A DNA stretch of 64,000 bases. Source: Thermodesulfobacterium geofontis OPF15 (lineage in GTDB: Bacteria > Desulfobacterota > Thermodesulfobacteria > Thermodesulfobacteriales > Thermodesulfobacteriaceae). The number at the start of each line of letters is the position of its first letter. The first letter of the stretch is position 1. The position numbers and the translations under genes were made by a program. Below are positions 8,588-17,810 of the stretch, one piece after another. The notes beneath the pieces are model-generated. The model had not been told where the DNA came from. It did no database searches and saw only the letters and a list, made by a program, of their open reading frames with translations. The stretch covers positions 1 through 64,000 of the forward strand of contig NC_015682.1 in the NCBI RefSeq assembly GCF_000215975.1. The letters run 5' to 3'.

Positions 8588-9345
8588 TAAGCAAAAAGAT
8601 AGATAAGGCTTGCTAAGGCTAAAAAAGGACCAAAAGGAATTTCTGTCTTTAAATTTAGCTCCTTTGATATCCCTTTAAATCTATAAAAAAGATATACCCC
8701 TAAAAAGGCTAAAATTCCTGTAAAAGAGGCTAAAACCAAAATCCAGTAAAAACTTTTGTATCCTAAGAAAGCTCCTATTCCTCCCATAAGCTTAAAATCT
8801 CCCATACCCATTCCGTCTCTTTTAGAAAATTGATAATATATCTCATTTATTAAAAAAAGAAGTCCAATCCCTGAAAGGGAAGATAAAAGACTTTCCCCAA
8901 AATTAAGCAAAGGATTAAAATTTATTAAAGAAAAAATTAAGCCTCCCAAAATAAGCCCAAAACTTAAAAAATCAGGAATTTCTTTTATCCTTAAATCTAT
9001 AAAGGTGATCGGAATAAGGAAAACTACAAAATAGGAAAAACAAAGAAAGGTGCCCCATCCATAGAGAAACTTAAATTTTAGATAAACTAAAAGTAAAAAA
9101 ACTGCAGTTAAAATTTCTACTAAGGGATAAATAATAGAAATAGGAGCTTTACAATAAGCACATTTTCCTTTTAAAATGAGATAGGATAAAAGCGGGATAT
9201 TATGATACCATTTGAGGGTCTTTCCGCAATAGGGGCAAAAAGAAAATAAAGGCTTTTTAATAGATAAACCTTTGCTCCACTTATAAATTACTACATTTAA
9301 AAAACTACCTATGCAAAGACCAAAAACAAAAATAATAAATTTCAT
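8584..9345 (-). CDS. pilD: Prepilin peptidase / N-methyltransferase PilD
   Basis: Inner-membrane aspartate protease that cleaves and N-methylates the type IV prepilins encoded opposite it. The 253-residue protein has GSFLNVVIYKW at residues 12-22, the paired zinc-binding CPYC and CAYC motifs near 38 and 63 needed for methylation, and the catalytic Asp sites in IDLRIKEIPD near 116-125 and GMGDFKLMGG near 180. About eight hydrophobic segments are visible. It is the last gene of the lptF-to-pilD minus-strand operon, 15 bases after pilZ. Confidence 0.92.
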   Translation of the reverse strand: MKFIIFVFGLCIGSFLNVVIYKWSKGLSIKKPLFSFCPYCGKTLKWYHNIPLLSYLILKGKCAYCKAPISIIYPLVEILTAVFLLLVYLKFKFLYGWGTFLCFSYFVVFLIPITFIDLRIKEIPDFLSFGLILGGLIFSLINFNPLLNFGESLLSSLSGIGLLFLINEIYYQFSKRDGMGMGDFKLMGGIGAFLGYKSFYWILVLASFTGILAFLGVYLFYRFKGISKELNLKTEIPFGPFLALASLIYLFAY

Positions 9346-9360
9346 TTCAGATCTTTTAAG

Positions 9361-9765
9361 TTATTCCTCTATTTTTTCTTCTGTAAAAGTTTTTTCTGAA
9401 ACTTCTTCTTTTCCAATTTCTTTAAGAGCGGTTTGATAGGCTTTTTTAGCTTCTTCTATATAAAGAAGTGCCTTTAAATAATAGTTCCATACAGGACGCA
9501 TATTTTTATCTATATCAATTATTTCTATACCAAGCCCAGGGTTTTCAGGAGTACCGTGATGGACAACTACTCCATAAATAGGCACAACCCCAATATCTGG
9601 TATTTCTACTTCAAAATAAACGAGTTTTTCAATGGGAATTTTCTTATCCGTTTTTATAAAACATCCTTTGTAGGAAATATTTTGAACTTCATAAGGCTTA
9701 TCTTCCTCAGGGAAAAAGGCGCGAAGCTTAGTTAAACATCTTGGATATCTTCTAAGGTCTATCAT
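9361..9765 (-). CDS. PilZ domain protein, probable cyclic-di-GMP effector
   Basis: The 134-residue protein is one PilZ domain: an N-terminal RRYPR motif followed by NISYKGCFIKT, matching the RxxxR and (D/N)xSxxG cyclic-di-GMP binding motifs, and a C-terminal acidic tail (KTFTEEKIEE). By family it would bind cyclic-di-GMP and pass the signal to surface functions. Its start overlaps the end of the NAD(P)HX repair gene by 14 bases, and prepilin peptidase follows, so a role in pilus or motility control is plausible but not shown. Confidence 0.82.
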   Translation of the reverse strand: MIDLRRYPRCLTKLRAFFPEEDKPYEVQNISYKGCFIKTDKKIPIEKLVYFEVEIPDIGVVPIYGVVVHHGTPENPGLGIEIIDIDKNMRPVWNYYLKALLYIEEAKKAYQTALKEIGKEEVSEKTFTEEKIEE

Positions 9766-11320
9766 CGCTTAGCTCCTTTAAAATTTTTGGTATAGTTTTT
9801 GCTACATCTGTAGCGGTATAGCCAAAAGGTCCTAAATTTTTGCTCAAATATCTTCCTGCGGATCCATGTAAATAAACTGCAAGAGAGGTTGCTATGAAGG
9901 GTTCATATTTTTGTGCTATAAAAGCTCCTATAAGACCTGATAAAATATCTCCCTGACCTCCTTGAGAAAGACCAGGTTCATCTATAGAAGATATACCACA
10001 TCTTCCATCAGGAGAATATATAATACTGTGAGGTCCCTTTAAAACCACTATAGAATCTGTTATCTCAGAAAGTTTTTTAGCAGAACCTAAACGATCTTTC
10101 ATAATTTCCTCTTTAGGAATTTTTAAAAGTCTTACTGCTTCTCCAGGATGGGGGGTTAAAATTTTAGGTGCCCTATAATTTTTTAAAATTTCAGGATTTT
10201 CTGAAAGATGAGTTAAGGCATCAGCATCAATAACTAAGGGGATGTTTAACTCAGATATTAATTCAAAAAGGAGTTTTTTAATTTCTTCACTCAATCCTAA
10301 TCCAGGACCTATAACTAATACACTTTTATTTTTAGCTAATTCTAAGAGGTCTTTCAAATTTTTATAAGATATTTCACCTTTATCATTTTCTTCAAAGCCT
10401 GCAGTTAAAATTTCAGGAATTAAGGAACAATATATGTTTTGAAGAGTTTTAGTAGAAGCAAGAGTTACAAGTCCTGCACCACCTTTTAAACTACCAAGGG
10501 CACAAAGAGCTCCTGCTCCACTTTTCCCTCTACTTCCTGCTAAAATAAGCACATGCCCAAAGGTTCCTTTATGGGTATAACCTTTTCTTGGTTTTAAAAC
10601 CTTTTTAGCCCAATTAAAATCTAAATATTCTCTTTGAGGAGCCTTTTCTTCAATAATTTTTTTTGGGAAACCAATAGGCACAATTTCAAGCTTTCCTGTA
10701 TACTCTTTTCCAGGATAAAAAAAATGCCCTACCTTAGGAAGTTCAAAAGTTACTGTTAAATCAGCCTTTACTGCAGTTCCTAAGATTTGTCCAGTCTCAG
10801 AACATACTCCAGAAGGTATATCAACTGCCACAACTTTGGCTTCTTTTTTTATTTTATAAGCATTTATCTCCTCTATTATTTCCTTAAAAAATCCCTCTAT
10901 TACTCTTTTAAGACCTGTGCCAAAAATAGCATCTACAATAATTTGAGGAGAATAAAAATAAAGTAAATCTTTAAAAGCAAAAATATTTTCAGGTTTTTCT
11001 AAAGAAAAATTTAGTTTTTCAAGAATTTTTAAATTAGTTAGAGCTTCTCCTTTATATTTTTCTTTATCACTAAGTAAAGCTACTTTCACTTCATAGTCTT
11101 TATCCCAAAGATAACGGGCACAAACCATTCCATCTCCACCATTATTCCCCGGTCCACAAACAATTAAAACCTTCTTATATCTTTCTAAGGGGAAATAATT
11201 TAGAATATTTTCTGCTACTCCTAAACCAGCTCTTTCCATTAAAATCTCTGCAGGAATACCAAGAAAATTAATTACAAATTTATCAAGTTCCTTCATTTCA
11301 GAACCAGTGACAACTTTCAT
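9752..11320 (-). CDS. nnr: Bifunctional NAD(P)H-hydrate epimerase / ADP-dependent dehydratase
   Basis: Repairs damaged NADHX and NADPHX. The 522-residue length is normal for the fused form. The N-terminal YjeF_N epimerase domain has VCGPGNNGGDGMVCARYL near 50-68 and VDIPSGV near 150; the C-terminal carbohydrate-kinase-like dehydratase domain has LAGSRGKSGAGALCALGSLKGGAGLV near 255-280, VIDADAL, LTPHPGE and GGQGDILSGLIGAF near 460. It sits between acpS and pilZ in the operon; an acpS-nnr pairing is common in bacteria. Confidence 0.92.
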   Translation of the reverse strand: MKVVTGSEMKELDKFVINFLGIPAEILMERAGLGVAENILNYFPLERYKKVLIVCGPGNNGGDGMVCARYLWDKDYEVKVALLSDKEKYKGEALTNLKILEKLNFSLEKPENIFAFKDLLYFYSPQIIVDAIFGTGLKRVIEGFFKEIIEEINAYKIKKEAKVVAVDIPSGVCSETGQILGTAVKADLTVTFELPKVGHFFYPGKEYTGKLEIVPIGFPKKIIEEKAPQREYLDFNWAKKVLKPRKGYTHKGTFGHVLILAGSRGKSGAGALCALGSLKGGAGLVTLASTKTLQNIYCSLIPEILTAGFEENDKGEISYKNLKDLLELAKNKSVLVIGPGLGLSEEIKKLLFELISELNIPLVIDADALTHLSENPEILKNYRAPKILTPHPGEAVRLLKIPKEEIMKDRLGSAKKLSEITDSIVVLKGPHSIIYSPDGRCGISSIDEPGLSQGGQGDILSGLIGAFIAQKYEPFIATSLAVYLHGSAGRYLSKNLGPFGYTATDVAKTIPKILKELSDDRP

Positions 11321-11346
11321 GATGGCTTTTTTGTAATACTTAGCTT

Positions 11347-11733
11347 TTATTTTAATTTTCCTAAAATTACAACTATACTTATAGTATATTCATTTTCATG
11401 AGATAGGGCAAGTAAGATTTTTTTACCACCTCTTTTTTTAAATATTTCTTCGGCTTTACCTTTAAGTTCTAAAAAAGGGGTTCCTTTCTCAAAATCTCTT
11501 TTTAAAATTATTTCTTTAAAAGAAAAGGGGCTATATCCACCTACAGCTTTAAAAAAAGCCTCTTTTGAGGCAAAAGAAGATGCGAGATGAAAGGCAGTGT
11601 TTTTTCTTTTAAGAGAATATTCTATTTCTTCTTCTGAGAATATTTTTCTTAGAAATCTTTCTCCATATTGATTAAGCAATCTTTGAATTCTTGGAATATA
11701 AACTAAGTCGATTCCTATTCCTATTAGATCCAT
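11347..11733 (-). CDS. acpS: Holo-[acyl-carrier-protein] synthase AcpS
   Basis: Transfers phosphopantetheine from CoA to the Ser of acyl carrier protein, which is encoded two genes upstream. The 128-residue protein has the magnesium-binding GIGIDLVYIPRI at the N-terminus and the SKEAFFKAVGG motif near residue 57, both standard for AcpS. It overlaps rpiB by 10 bases. Confidence 0.92.
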   Translation of the reverse strand: MDLIGIGIDLVYIPRIQRLLNQYGERFLRKIFSEEEIEYSLKRKNTAFHLASSFASKEAFFKAVGGYSPFSFKEIILKRDFEKGTPFLELKGKAEEIFKKRGGKKILLALSHENEYTISIVVILGKLK

Positions 11734-12179
11734 TTATTTTTAGCAAGTTCTTCTATAAGATTAATTCTTCTTTCGTGTCTTCCTCCTTCAAAGGGTGTTT
11801 CTAAAAAGGTTTTTACAATTTCTATTGCCATAACTTCACCTATGAGTCTTCCTCCAAGAACAAGGATATTTGCGTTGTTGTGAAGTCTTGCCATTTTAGC
11901 AGAAAAAGGTTCATGGCAAAGGGCTGCTCTTATCCCAGGAAATCTATTAGCAAAGATACTCATCCCAATCCCTGTTCCACAAATAAGAATTCCTAAGTCA
12001 GCTTCTTTATTAAGAATTTTTTCTACAGCCTTTGCTCCATATTCAGGATAATCTACAGATTCAGGAGAAAAACAACCTACATCTATAACTTCATAATTTT
12101 CTTTTTTTAAAAATTCTTTTATTTTTTCTTTAAGGAAATAGCCTGCGTGATCTGAGGCTATTACTATTGATTTTCCCAT
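11724..12179 (-). CDS. rpiB: Ribose-5-phosphate isomerase B
   Basis: Interconverts ribose 5-phosphate and ribulose 5-phosphate. The 151-residue protein has [13 protein letters not shown] at the N-terminus, the catalytic CGTGIGMSI near 68-76, and the substrate-binding [28 protein letters not shown] stretch (positions about 84-111, key His and Asn residues). RpiB and LacA/B families are alike, but the lone gene and length favour RpiB. It overlaps the end of fabF by 16 bases. Confidence 0.92.
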   Translation of the reverse strand: MGKSIVIASDHAGYFLKEKIKEFLKKENYEVIDVGCFSPESVDYPEYGAKAVEKILNKEADLGILICGTGIGMSIFANRFPGIRAALCHEPFSAKMARLHNNANILVLGGRLIGEVMAIEIVKTFLETPFEGGRHERRINLIEELAKNKWI

Positions 12180-13405
12180 TTTTTAAAAACCAAACAGGCA
12201 TTATTACCACCAAAACCAAAGGCATTAGAAAGGGCTATTTTAATATCTGCACGACGGGCATAATTAGGAACATAATCAAGATCACATTCTGGATCAGGAT
12301 TTTCTAAATTTATAGTTGGGGGAACTATTCCTTCATAAAGGGCAAGAACAGTTATTACTGCTTCTAAACCACCTGCTCCTCCAAGTAAATGCCCAGTCAT
12401 TGATTTAGTTGAAGAAACCATTAATTTATAAGCATGTTCCTTAAAAACACTCTTTATAGCCCTTGTCTCAGCTACATCATTGAGAGGGGTACTTGTTCCA
12501 TGAGCATTTATATAATCTACTTGAGAAGGTTCAATACCTGCATCTTGAAGAGCTAATTCTATACATTTTGCAGCACCTTCACCATTAGGGGGTGGGGCTG
12601 TCATATGATAGGCATCTGAATTAAAACCATATCCAATTAATTCTGCATATATTTTAGCCCCTCTTTTTTGAGCATGTTCCAAATCTTCTAAAATCAATAT
12701 TCCACAACCTTCTGCTACTACAAAACCATCTCTTTGGGCATCAAAGGGGCGAGATGCTTTTTCAGGTTCTTCATTTCTTGTAGATAAAGCTTTCATAACC
12801 GAAAATCCAGCTATACAAAGGGGAGTTATAACACTTTCTGTTCCTCCACAAATCATCACTTTTGCTTTGCCTTCTCTTATTATTCTAAAAGCTTCTCCTA
12901 TAGCATGATTCCCAGCTGCACAAGCAGTACATACTGCACTATTGGGACCTTTTGCCCCAAATAAAATAGCTACCTGACCAGCAGCCATATTAGGAATAAT
13001 CATGGGTATAAAAAAGGGGCTAACTCTTTTATAACCTTTTTCATCAAAAACTCTTGTATAATGTTCAATAAGTCCAACCCCTCCCATTCCAACACCTATA
13101 ATAACTCCAACCTCATCTCCAAGATCTTTTAAAGGTAACTTTGCATCTTCTAATGCCATTCTTGCTCCTGCTATAGCATATTGGATAAAAGTATCTATAC
13201 GAGAAACAAGTTTAGCAGGCATAAATTCTTCAGGCTTGAAATTCTTTACCTCACCTGCAATTTGACTTGGTAAAGTTGAGGCATCAAACTTGGTAATTTT
13301 CCCTATCCCTGATTTACCGGCTTTAATATTTTTCCAAGTTTCCTCAACACCTATTCCAAGAGGAGTTACTGCACCAAGACCTGTTACAACTACTCTTCTT
13401 TTCAC
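12164..13405 (-). CDS. fabF: 3-oxoacyl-[acyl-carrier-protein] synthase II
   Basis: Condensing enzyme that extends acyl-ACP with malonyl-ACP. The 413-residue protein shows the catalytic triad: Cys in [11 protein letters not shown] near 165, His in [11 protein letters not shown] near 304, and His in [12 protein letters not shown] near 340, with [11 protein letters not shown] at the C-terminus. It follows acpP by 15 bases, the classical acpP-fabF order. Only fabF, acpP, acpS and, elsewhere in the window, fabZ are seen; the rest of the fatty acid genes are outside. Confidence 0.95.
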   Translation of the reverse strand: MKRRVVVTGLGAVTPLGIGVEETWKNIKAGKSGIGKITKFDASTLPSQIAGEVKNFKPEEFMPAKLVSRIDTFIQYAIAGARMALEDAKLPLKDLGDEVGVIIGVGMGGVGLIEHYTRVFDEKGYKRVSPFFIPMIIPNMAAGQVAILFGAKGPNSAVCTACAAGNHAIGEAFRIIREGKAKVMICGGTESVITPLCIAGFSVMKALSTRNEEPEKASRPFDAQRDGFVVAEGCGILILEDLEHAQKRGAKIYAELIGYGFNSDAYHMTAPPPNGEGAAKCIELALQDAGIEPSQVDYINAHGTSTPLNDVAETRAIKSVFKEHAYKLMVSSTKSMTGHLLGGAGGLEAVITVLALYEGIVPPTINLENPDPECDLDYVPNYARRADIKIALSNAFGFGGNNACLVFKKWENQ

Positions 13406-13420
13406 AACTTTACTCCTAAA

Positions 13421-13660
13421 TTATTGTTCCCCTGTTTTGGCTTTTATATATTCTATAACATCCTTAACTGTTCTTAATTTTTCAGCTTCTTCATCAGGAA
13501 CCTCCATTCCAAAAGCCTCTTCCATAGCCATAACAAGTTCAACAAGATCAAGAGAATCCGCTCCTAAATCATCTACAAATGATGCTTCAGGTTTAATCTG
13601 ATCTTTTGAAAGATTTAATTTTTGAGAAATAATCTCAATAACTTTTTCCTCTACTGACAT
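13421..13660 (-). CDS. acpP: Acyl carrier protein
   Basis: Small acidic carrier of acyl chains for fatty acid and lipid A synthesis. The phosphopantetheine site is the Ser in [15 protein letters not shown]. The start is fixed at ATG 13660 ([11 protein letters not shown]), 79 residues, because a perfect AGGAGG lies 6 bases upstream; the frame stays open to 13678 but that would bury the Shine-Dalgarno inside the gene. It precedes fabF in the operon. Confidence 0.95.
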   Translation of the reverse strand: MSVEEKVIEIISQKLNLSKDQIKPEASFVDDLGADSLDLVELVMAMEEAFGMEVPDEEAEKLRTVKDVIEYIKAKTGEQ

Positions 13661-13666
13661 AGATAA

Positions 13667-13672
13667 CCTCCT
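13667..13672 (-). promoter_or_regulatory. Ribosome binding site of acpP
   Basis: AGGAGG on the minus strand, 6 bases from ATG 13660, decides the acpP start over the longer open frame. Confidence 0.85.
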
Positions 13673-13698
13673 TGCCAAAAATTTTTTTTCCTACTTTT

Positions 13699-14760
13699 TT
13701 ACCAGATTTTCTTAAAAAAACAAGTGAAAAAACTAATAAATACCAAAAAAGATAATAAAATTCCTGCAACAAATATACCTTTCCTTAAAAGGGTTTGTAA
13801 AAATAAATAGGAAGTCAATAGGATAAAATACCAAATTAACCCTTTTAAAAAGGGACTTATTACTTGAGAAGGTGTATAATTTTTAACAAAAACCATCGTT
13901 GGAAAAAACCCTAAAAAAAGAGGTAAAAAAAGATAAATCACCTTTAAAAATATTTCTGCAACTTCTTCTTTATAGGGTCTATTAACCATTTTTAAAAATT
14001 TATATCTTTCAAATAGCTCCTTCAGAGACAAAAATTTTAAAGGCTTTTCTACCATTACTAAAGTTTCTGGCTTTATAGAAAGGTTAGCGGATAAATTTTT
14101 AAAAAACTCAGGAGAAAAATTTTTATTTTCTTCTTGAGTAATAACTTCTTTTAGAATCCATTTTTCAGATTTATAAAATCCCTCCTTAGCCCATATAATT
14201 TTTTTTAACTCTTCTTTATTTATGAAAACAAGAAGTATATCTTGTAAATATTCACCTTTTGGTTCTAAAGGCTTAGCTATAAGATAAAAATCAGGACCTC
14301 TAATAAAAATTTGTTCATTAAATACTAAATATTGTTCTCTTTTCTCAGCTATCTTATAATCCCAAGTATAAAGACTCATAAAAGCTGCTTTAGGAAAAAG
14401 GATGCTTATTGCTAATCCAAACAATAAAGAAAAAAGAAAAATTCCCTTTCCTGTGAGAGTTATTAGTTCTTTTTTTGAAAATCCAAGGGATAAAAAACCA
14501 AGTAATTCCCCTGTTCTTGTCAACCAAAGAAATAAAATTATTCCTGATAATCCACAAGCAAAGGGAAAAAATTCATATAAATTGGCTAAGGATTTCCAAA
14601 AAATATAAGTCAAAAAAAGGTAAAAAGGTTTTTTAAAAGATAAAAACTCTCCCAATTTTTCAAAAAAATCAACTAAAAAATAAAAGGAAGAAAAAATAAA
14701 CAATAAAAGTAAATTTATCTTTATAAGGTCAACTAAAAGGTATCTTTTATAAATCTTCAT
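13699..14760 (-). CDS. lptG: LptG/LptF-family lipopolysaccharide export permease (second copy)
   Basis: Inner-membrane permease of the YjgP/YjgQ family, part of the LptB2FG transporter that extracts lipopolysaccharide. The 353-residue protein has about three hydrophobic segments before residue 120, a periplasmic jellyroll-like middle region (FNEQIFIRGPDFYLIAKPLE near 145-165) and three more at the C-terminus, the family topology. It overlaps the preceding lptF-like gene by 4 bases (ATGA). Which of the two is F and which is G is assigned only by order. Confidence 0.8.
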   Translation of the reverse strand: MKIYKRYLLVDLIKINLLLLFIFSSFYFLVDFFEKLGEFLSFKKPFYLFLTYIFWKSLANLYEFFPFACGLSGIILFLWLTRTGELLGFLSLGFSKKELITLTGKGIFLFSLLFGLAISILFPKAAFMSLYTWDYKIAEKREQYLVFNEQIFIRGPDFYLIAKPLEPKGEYLQDILLVFINKEELKKIIWAKEGFYKSEKWILKEVITQEENKNFSPEFFKNLSANLSIKPETLVMVEKPLKFLSLKELFERYKFLKMVNRPYKEEVAEIFLKVIYLFLPLFLGFFPTMVFVKNYTPSQVISPFLKGLIWYFILLTSYLFLQTLLRKGIFVAGILLSFLVFISFFTCFFKKIW

Positions 14761-15857
14761 AAATATAGCTCTCTTTTTCTTTTTAATCCCACATATTGAA
14801 AAACAAGCGAAATACTAATTAAAAAATAAAATATAACAAAACTCCACAAAGGAAAAATTTTCCCATTTTCTCCTAAGGAAGAAAAAAAATTATAAAAAAT
14901 AAAAAATATCAGAAAGGCTGCAATTCCTATAAAAAAGAGCAAAAATCTATAAGAGGTTTTAAGATAAATACTAAGAAAAAAAGCTTGAAAAGCTAAAAAT
15001 AAAACTGAGAGAGGAAAAAAAAATCTTTGATAATATTCATTAAAATATTTAAAATAGCTTGAAGTTCCTGGTTTAAGTTTCTCTATTTCTTCTTTTAATT
15101 CTGTAAAACTTTTTTCTCCTCTTTTGAAATAAAGCTTTTCTTCTTCAAAGGTTTTTGTATTTAGTTTAAATTTATAATCTCCAAATTTTAAAACCTCTAT
15201 ATTATTTTGAGGATCTCTAAAAATTCCCCATCCCTTAATTAAAATAAATATATTCTCTTTGGGAGAATAACTTCCTTCTTGAGCAATGAAAAAACCTTTT
15301 TTACCTTCTTTTTCTCTTTTTAGAAGAAATATATTCTTAAAATAATGGGCTTTATCTTTTAAATCTGATTTTCTCACATAAAGGTAATAATCTTTTCCTA
15401 AGGCTATAGGTCTTTTTTCGGGAAAAGATTTTTCTGCTTGAGCTTTAACAAGTTCTATCTGAATCTCCTTTACCCTTCTTTTAGACCAAGGAGAAAGAAA
15501 AAAATGGGCTAAAAAGGTTATTATTAAACTAATTAAAGAAAAAATAAGAAGAGGTTTCATAAAGTCTTCTAAGGAAAAACCTAAAGAACAAAAGGCAAGT
15601 ACTTCTCTTTCATATTTTAGCCTATGAATAGCAAAAAGAACTCCCATAAAGACTGATAAACTATAAATAAAAGATAGAAGCTGAAAAAAGACAAGGATAA
15701 AAAGTTGAAAGATCACATTAAAAGGTGGATTAAAATTTAAAAAATCTTGCAATTTGATTATTCCTTGAACAAGAGTTATAATAGCACTAAATATTAAAAA
15801 AAAAGAAAAAGTATAAAAAGTATATTCTCTAAGATGATATTTCCAGAAAATTTTCAT
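14757..15857 (-). CDS. lptF: LptF/LptG-family lipopolysaccharide export permease (first copy)
   Basis: The 366-residue partner permease, with the same six-segment topology and a central periplasmic domain (RPIALGKDYYLYVRKSDLK near 150-168). It is the first gene of the minus-strand operon that continues through fatty acid genes to pilD. On the minus strand TTCAAA-16-TAAAAT ends 7 bases before the ATG, so this operon may also have a leaderless start, though the -35 match is weak. LptB, LptC and LptA are not in the window. Confidence 0.8.
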   Translation of the reverse strand: MKIFWKYHLREYTFYTFSFFLIFSAIITLVQGIIKLQDFLNFNPPFNVIFQLFILVFFQLLSFIYSLSVFMGVLFAIHRLKYEREVLAFCSLGFSLEDFMKPLLIFSLISLIITFLAHFFLSPWSKRRVKEIQIELVKAQAEKSFPEKRPIALGKDYYLYVRKSDLKDKAHYFKNIFLLKREKEGKKGFFIAQEGSYSPKENIFILIKGWGIFRDPQNNIEVLKFGDYKFKLNTKTFEEEKLYFKRGEKSFTELKEEIEKLKPGTSSYFKYFNEYYQRFFFPLSVLFLAFQAFFLSIYLKTSYRFLLFFIGIAAFLIFFIFYNFFSSLGENGKIFPLWSFVIFYFLISISLVFQYVGLKRKRELYL

Positions 15858-15901
15858 CTAAATAATTTTAAATTCTTTTTAATAAATTTGAAGAAACCTT
15901 A

Positions 15902-17068
15902 ATGAAAAAAGTAAATTTGGGATTATACCTTCATGTGCCCTTTTGTTTAAAAAAATGTCCCTATTGTGATTTTTATTCTATTGAGACAAAGGTTACAAAA
16001 TATTTAGAAAATAAATTTTTAAAAGCTTTAAAGGAAGAATTAAAACTTTTAAAAAACTTTTTAGAAGAAAGATTTGAAATAAAAGCTCTTTCTTTTATCA
16101 CCTTTTATGCAGGTGGTGGAACTCCTTCTCTTCTTTCCCCTTATTTTTATGAAGACCTTTTCAATTTTTTAACCAAGAATTTTAATTTTTCTCCCAAAGA
16201 ATTAACCTTAGAGGCAAATCCTGAAACACTTACTTTAGAAAAGACAAAAGCTTTTTATGAAGTAGGGTTTAATCGTATAAGCTTAGGAGTACAAAGTTTT
16301 TCTTCAAGGGGGCTAAAATTTTTGGGAAGACTCCATACTCAAAAAAATATTTTTAAAGCCTTAGGATTTATTAAAAAAAGTGGTTTTAAAAATTTTTCTT
16401 TAGATTTTATATTTGGATGGAAAGGACAAGGAGAAAAAACCCTTAAAAGGGAAATATTAAAAGCCTTAAAATTTAATCCTCCCCATTTGTCTTTTTATGA
16501 ATTAACCTTAGAAAAGGGAACACCCTTTTATCAAATTTTTAAAGGGGAAAAATATTGGATAAAGGACGAAAAGTTAATGAATCTTTATAAAACAATTGAG
16601 GAAATTTTAGAAAAAAACGGATATGAAAGATATGAAATTTCCAATTATGCTATACCTAATTATGAATGTAAACACAATCTTCTTTATTGGAAACTTAAAC
16701 CTTACTTAGGATTAGGTCCCTCTGCTACCTCAAGAGTAGAAAATCTAAGATGGGAAAATCCAAGGAATTTAAATTATTATTTAAATTCCCTTTTAAAAGA
16801 AAAAAAACTTCCCTTAAAAATAATTGAAAATCTTAATTCTTATGAATTAGCAAAGGAATATATATTTATGGGATTAAGATTAAAAGAAGGTATAAGTTTA
16901 AAAGAATTAAAAAGAAAATATAATTATTATCTGCCAAAAAATGCTTTAGATACTTTGATAAGAGAAAACTTAATAAAAGAAGAAAAGGAAAGAATATCTT
17001 TAACCTTTAAAGGAAAACTTCTTCATAATCAAGTGGTTTATTATTTATGGGAAAAGCTATGCAGTTAG
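15902..17068 (+). CDS. hemW: HemW-like radical SAM protein (coproporphyrinogen III oxidase-like)
   Basis: The 388-residue protein begins LGLYLHVPFCLKKCPYCDFYS, with the CxxxCxxC radical SAM cluster motif and the extra Cys context typical of HemW, then GGGTPSLL near 75, EANPETL near 105, GVQSF near 130 and YEISNYA near 245. HemW is a heme chaperone for respiratory enzymes; the related HemN is a true oxidase. The lack of the HemN-specific N-terminal extension favours HemW. It overlaps the next gene by 22 bases. Confidence 0.85.
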   Translation: MKKVNLGLYLHVPFCLKKCPYCDFYSIETKVTKYLENKFLKALKEELKLLKNFLEERFEIKALSFITFYAGGGTPSLLSPYFYEDLFNFLTKNFNFSPKELTLEANPETLTLEKTKAFYEVGFNRISLGVQSFSSRGLKFLGRLHTQKNIFKALGFIKKSGFKNFSLDFIFGWKGQGEKTLKREILKALKFNPPHLSFYELTLEKGTPFYQIFKGEKYWIKDEKLMNLYKTIEEILEKNGYERYEISNYAIPNYECKHNLLYWKLKPYLGLGPSATSRVENLRWENPRNLNYYLNSLLKEKKLPLKIIENLNSYELAKEYIFMGLRLKEGISLKELKRKYNYYLPKNALDTLIRENLIKEEKERISLTFKGKLLHNQVVYYLWEKLCS

Positions 17069-17787
17069 TTCCTACTCCTTTTTTAGAAGGCTCTATAATT
17101 GTTTATCAGCCTGAAAGGGGTTTTAGATTTGGTATAGATTCTATTTTATTAGCCTATTTTTTAAATTTAAAACCAAAGGATATAGTTTTAGAAGTTGGAG
17201 CAGGCTCTGGTATTATTTCACTTATCGCTTTAAAGAGATTTTCTCATGCAAAAATTTTTGCCTTAGAGCTTGAAACACTTTATATAGAATGCCTTAAGAG
17301 AAATGTTCTTGAAAATAAATTGCAAGAAAGGCTATTTGTAATTAAAGGAGATATAAGAAATCCACCTTTTAAACCTGGTAATTTTGATGTAGTTTTTTCT
17401 AATCCTCCCTATTTCAAAAGTGAAGCTGGAAGAAAAAGTCCTTATGAAATTGAAAATATTACAAGAAGAGATATAGAGTGTGATCTTAATGAATTTTTAA
17501 AAAAGGTAAACTATCTTTTAAAAAATAGGGGTAAATTTTATTTAGTTTTTACAGCTCTAAGACTTGCAGAATTAGTATATCTTCTTAAAAACCACAGACT
17601 TGAGCCAAAGCTTTTAAGATTGGTTTATTCCTATCCTGGTTCGGAGGCAAAACTTGTTCTTTTATGCGCAGTTAAAGAAGCTAAGGAAGAGATAAGAATT
17701 CTTCCACCTCTTTATATTTATGAATCACGTAAAGGTGATTATACCGAAGAGGTAAAAAATTTTCTAAAAAGAATTGATAAGAATTAA
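17047..17787 (+). CDS. TrmN6-like methyltransferase (tRNA1 adenine-N6 family)
   Basis: SAM-dependent methyltransferase. The 246-residue protein has FRFGIDSILLAYF near 26-38, motif I LEVGAGSGIISLIAL near 49-63, and the amino-methylating motif IV SNPPYF near 113, the set seen in tRNA1(Val) A37-N6 methyltransferase TrmN6/YfiC. Two ATG codons, 17047 and 17059, both lie inside the end of hemW and neither has a clear Shine-Dalgarno. The substrate base is inferred from family only; HemK-like activity on protein Gln is less likely. Confidence 0.78.
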   Translation: MGKAMQLVPTPFLEGSIIVYQPERGFRFGIDSILLAYFLNLKPKDIVLEVGAGSGIISLIALKRFSHAKIFALELETLYIECLKRNVLENKLQERLFVIKGDIRNPPFKPGNFDVVFSNPPYFKSEAGRKSPYEIENITRRDIECDLNEFLKKVNYLLKNRGKFYLVFTALRLAELVYLLKNHRLEPKLLRLVYSYPGSEAKLVLLCAVKEAKEEIRILPPLYIYESRKGDYTEEVKNFLKRIDKN

Positions 17788-17802
17788 AAAGTGTCTTAAA
17801 AT
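17774..17802 (+). promoter_or_regulatory. Sigma-70-like promoter of the AmrS-like gene
   Basis: TTGATA (17774-17779), 17 bases, TAAAAT (17797-17802), then 8 bases to ATG 17811. The -35 lies inside the end of the methyltransferase gene. No Shine-Dalgarno is visible. Confidence 0.55.
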
Positions 17803-17810
17803 AATCAAAT

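Noticed and set aside
13290-13601. Open frame on the plus strand antisense to fabF and acpP
   Set aside because: Both sense genes are strongly conserved; the antisense translation has no recognisable motif.
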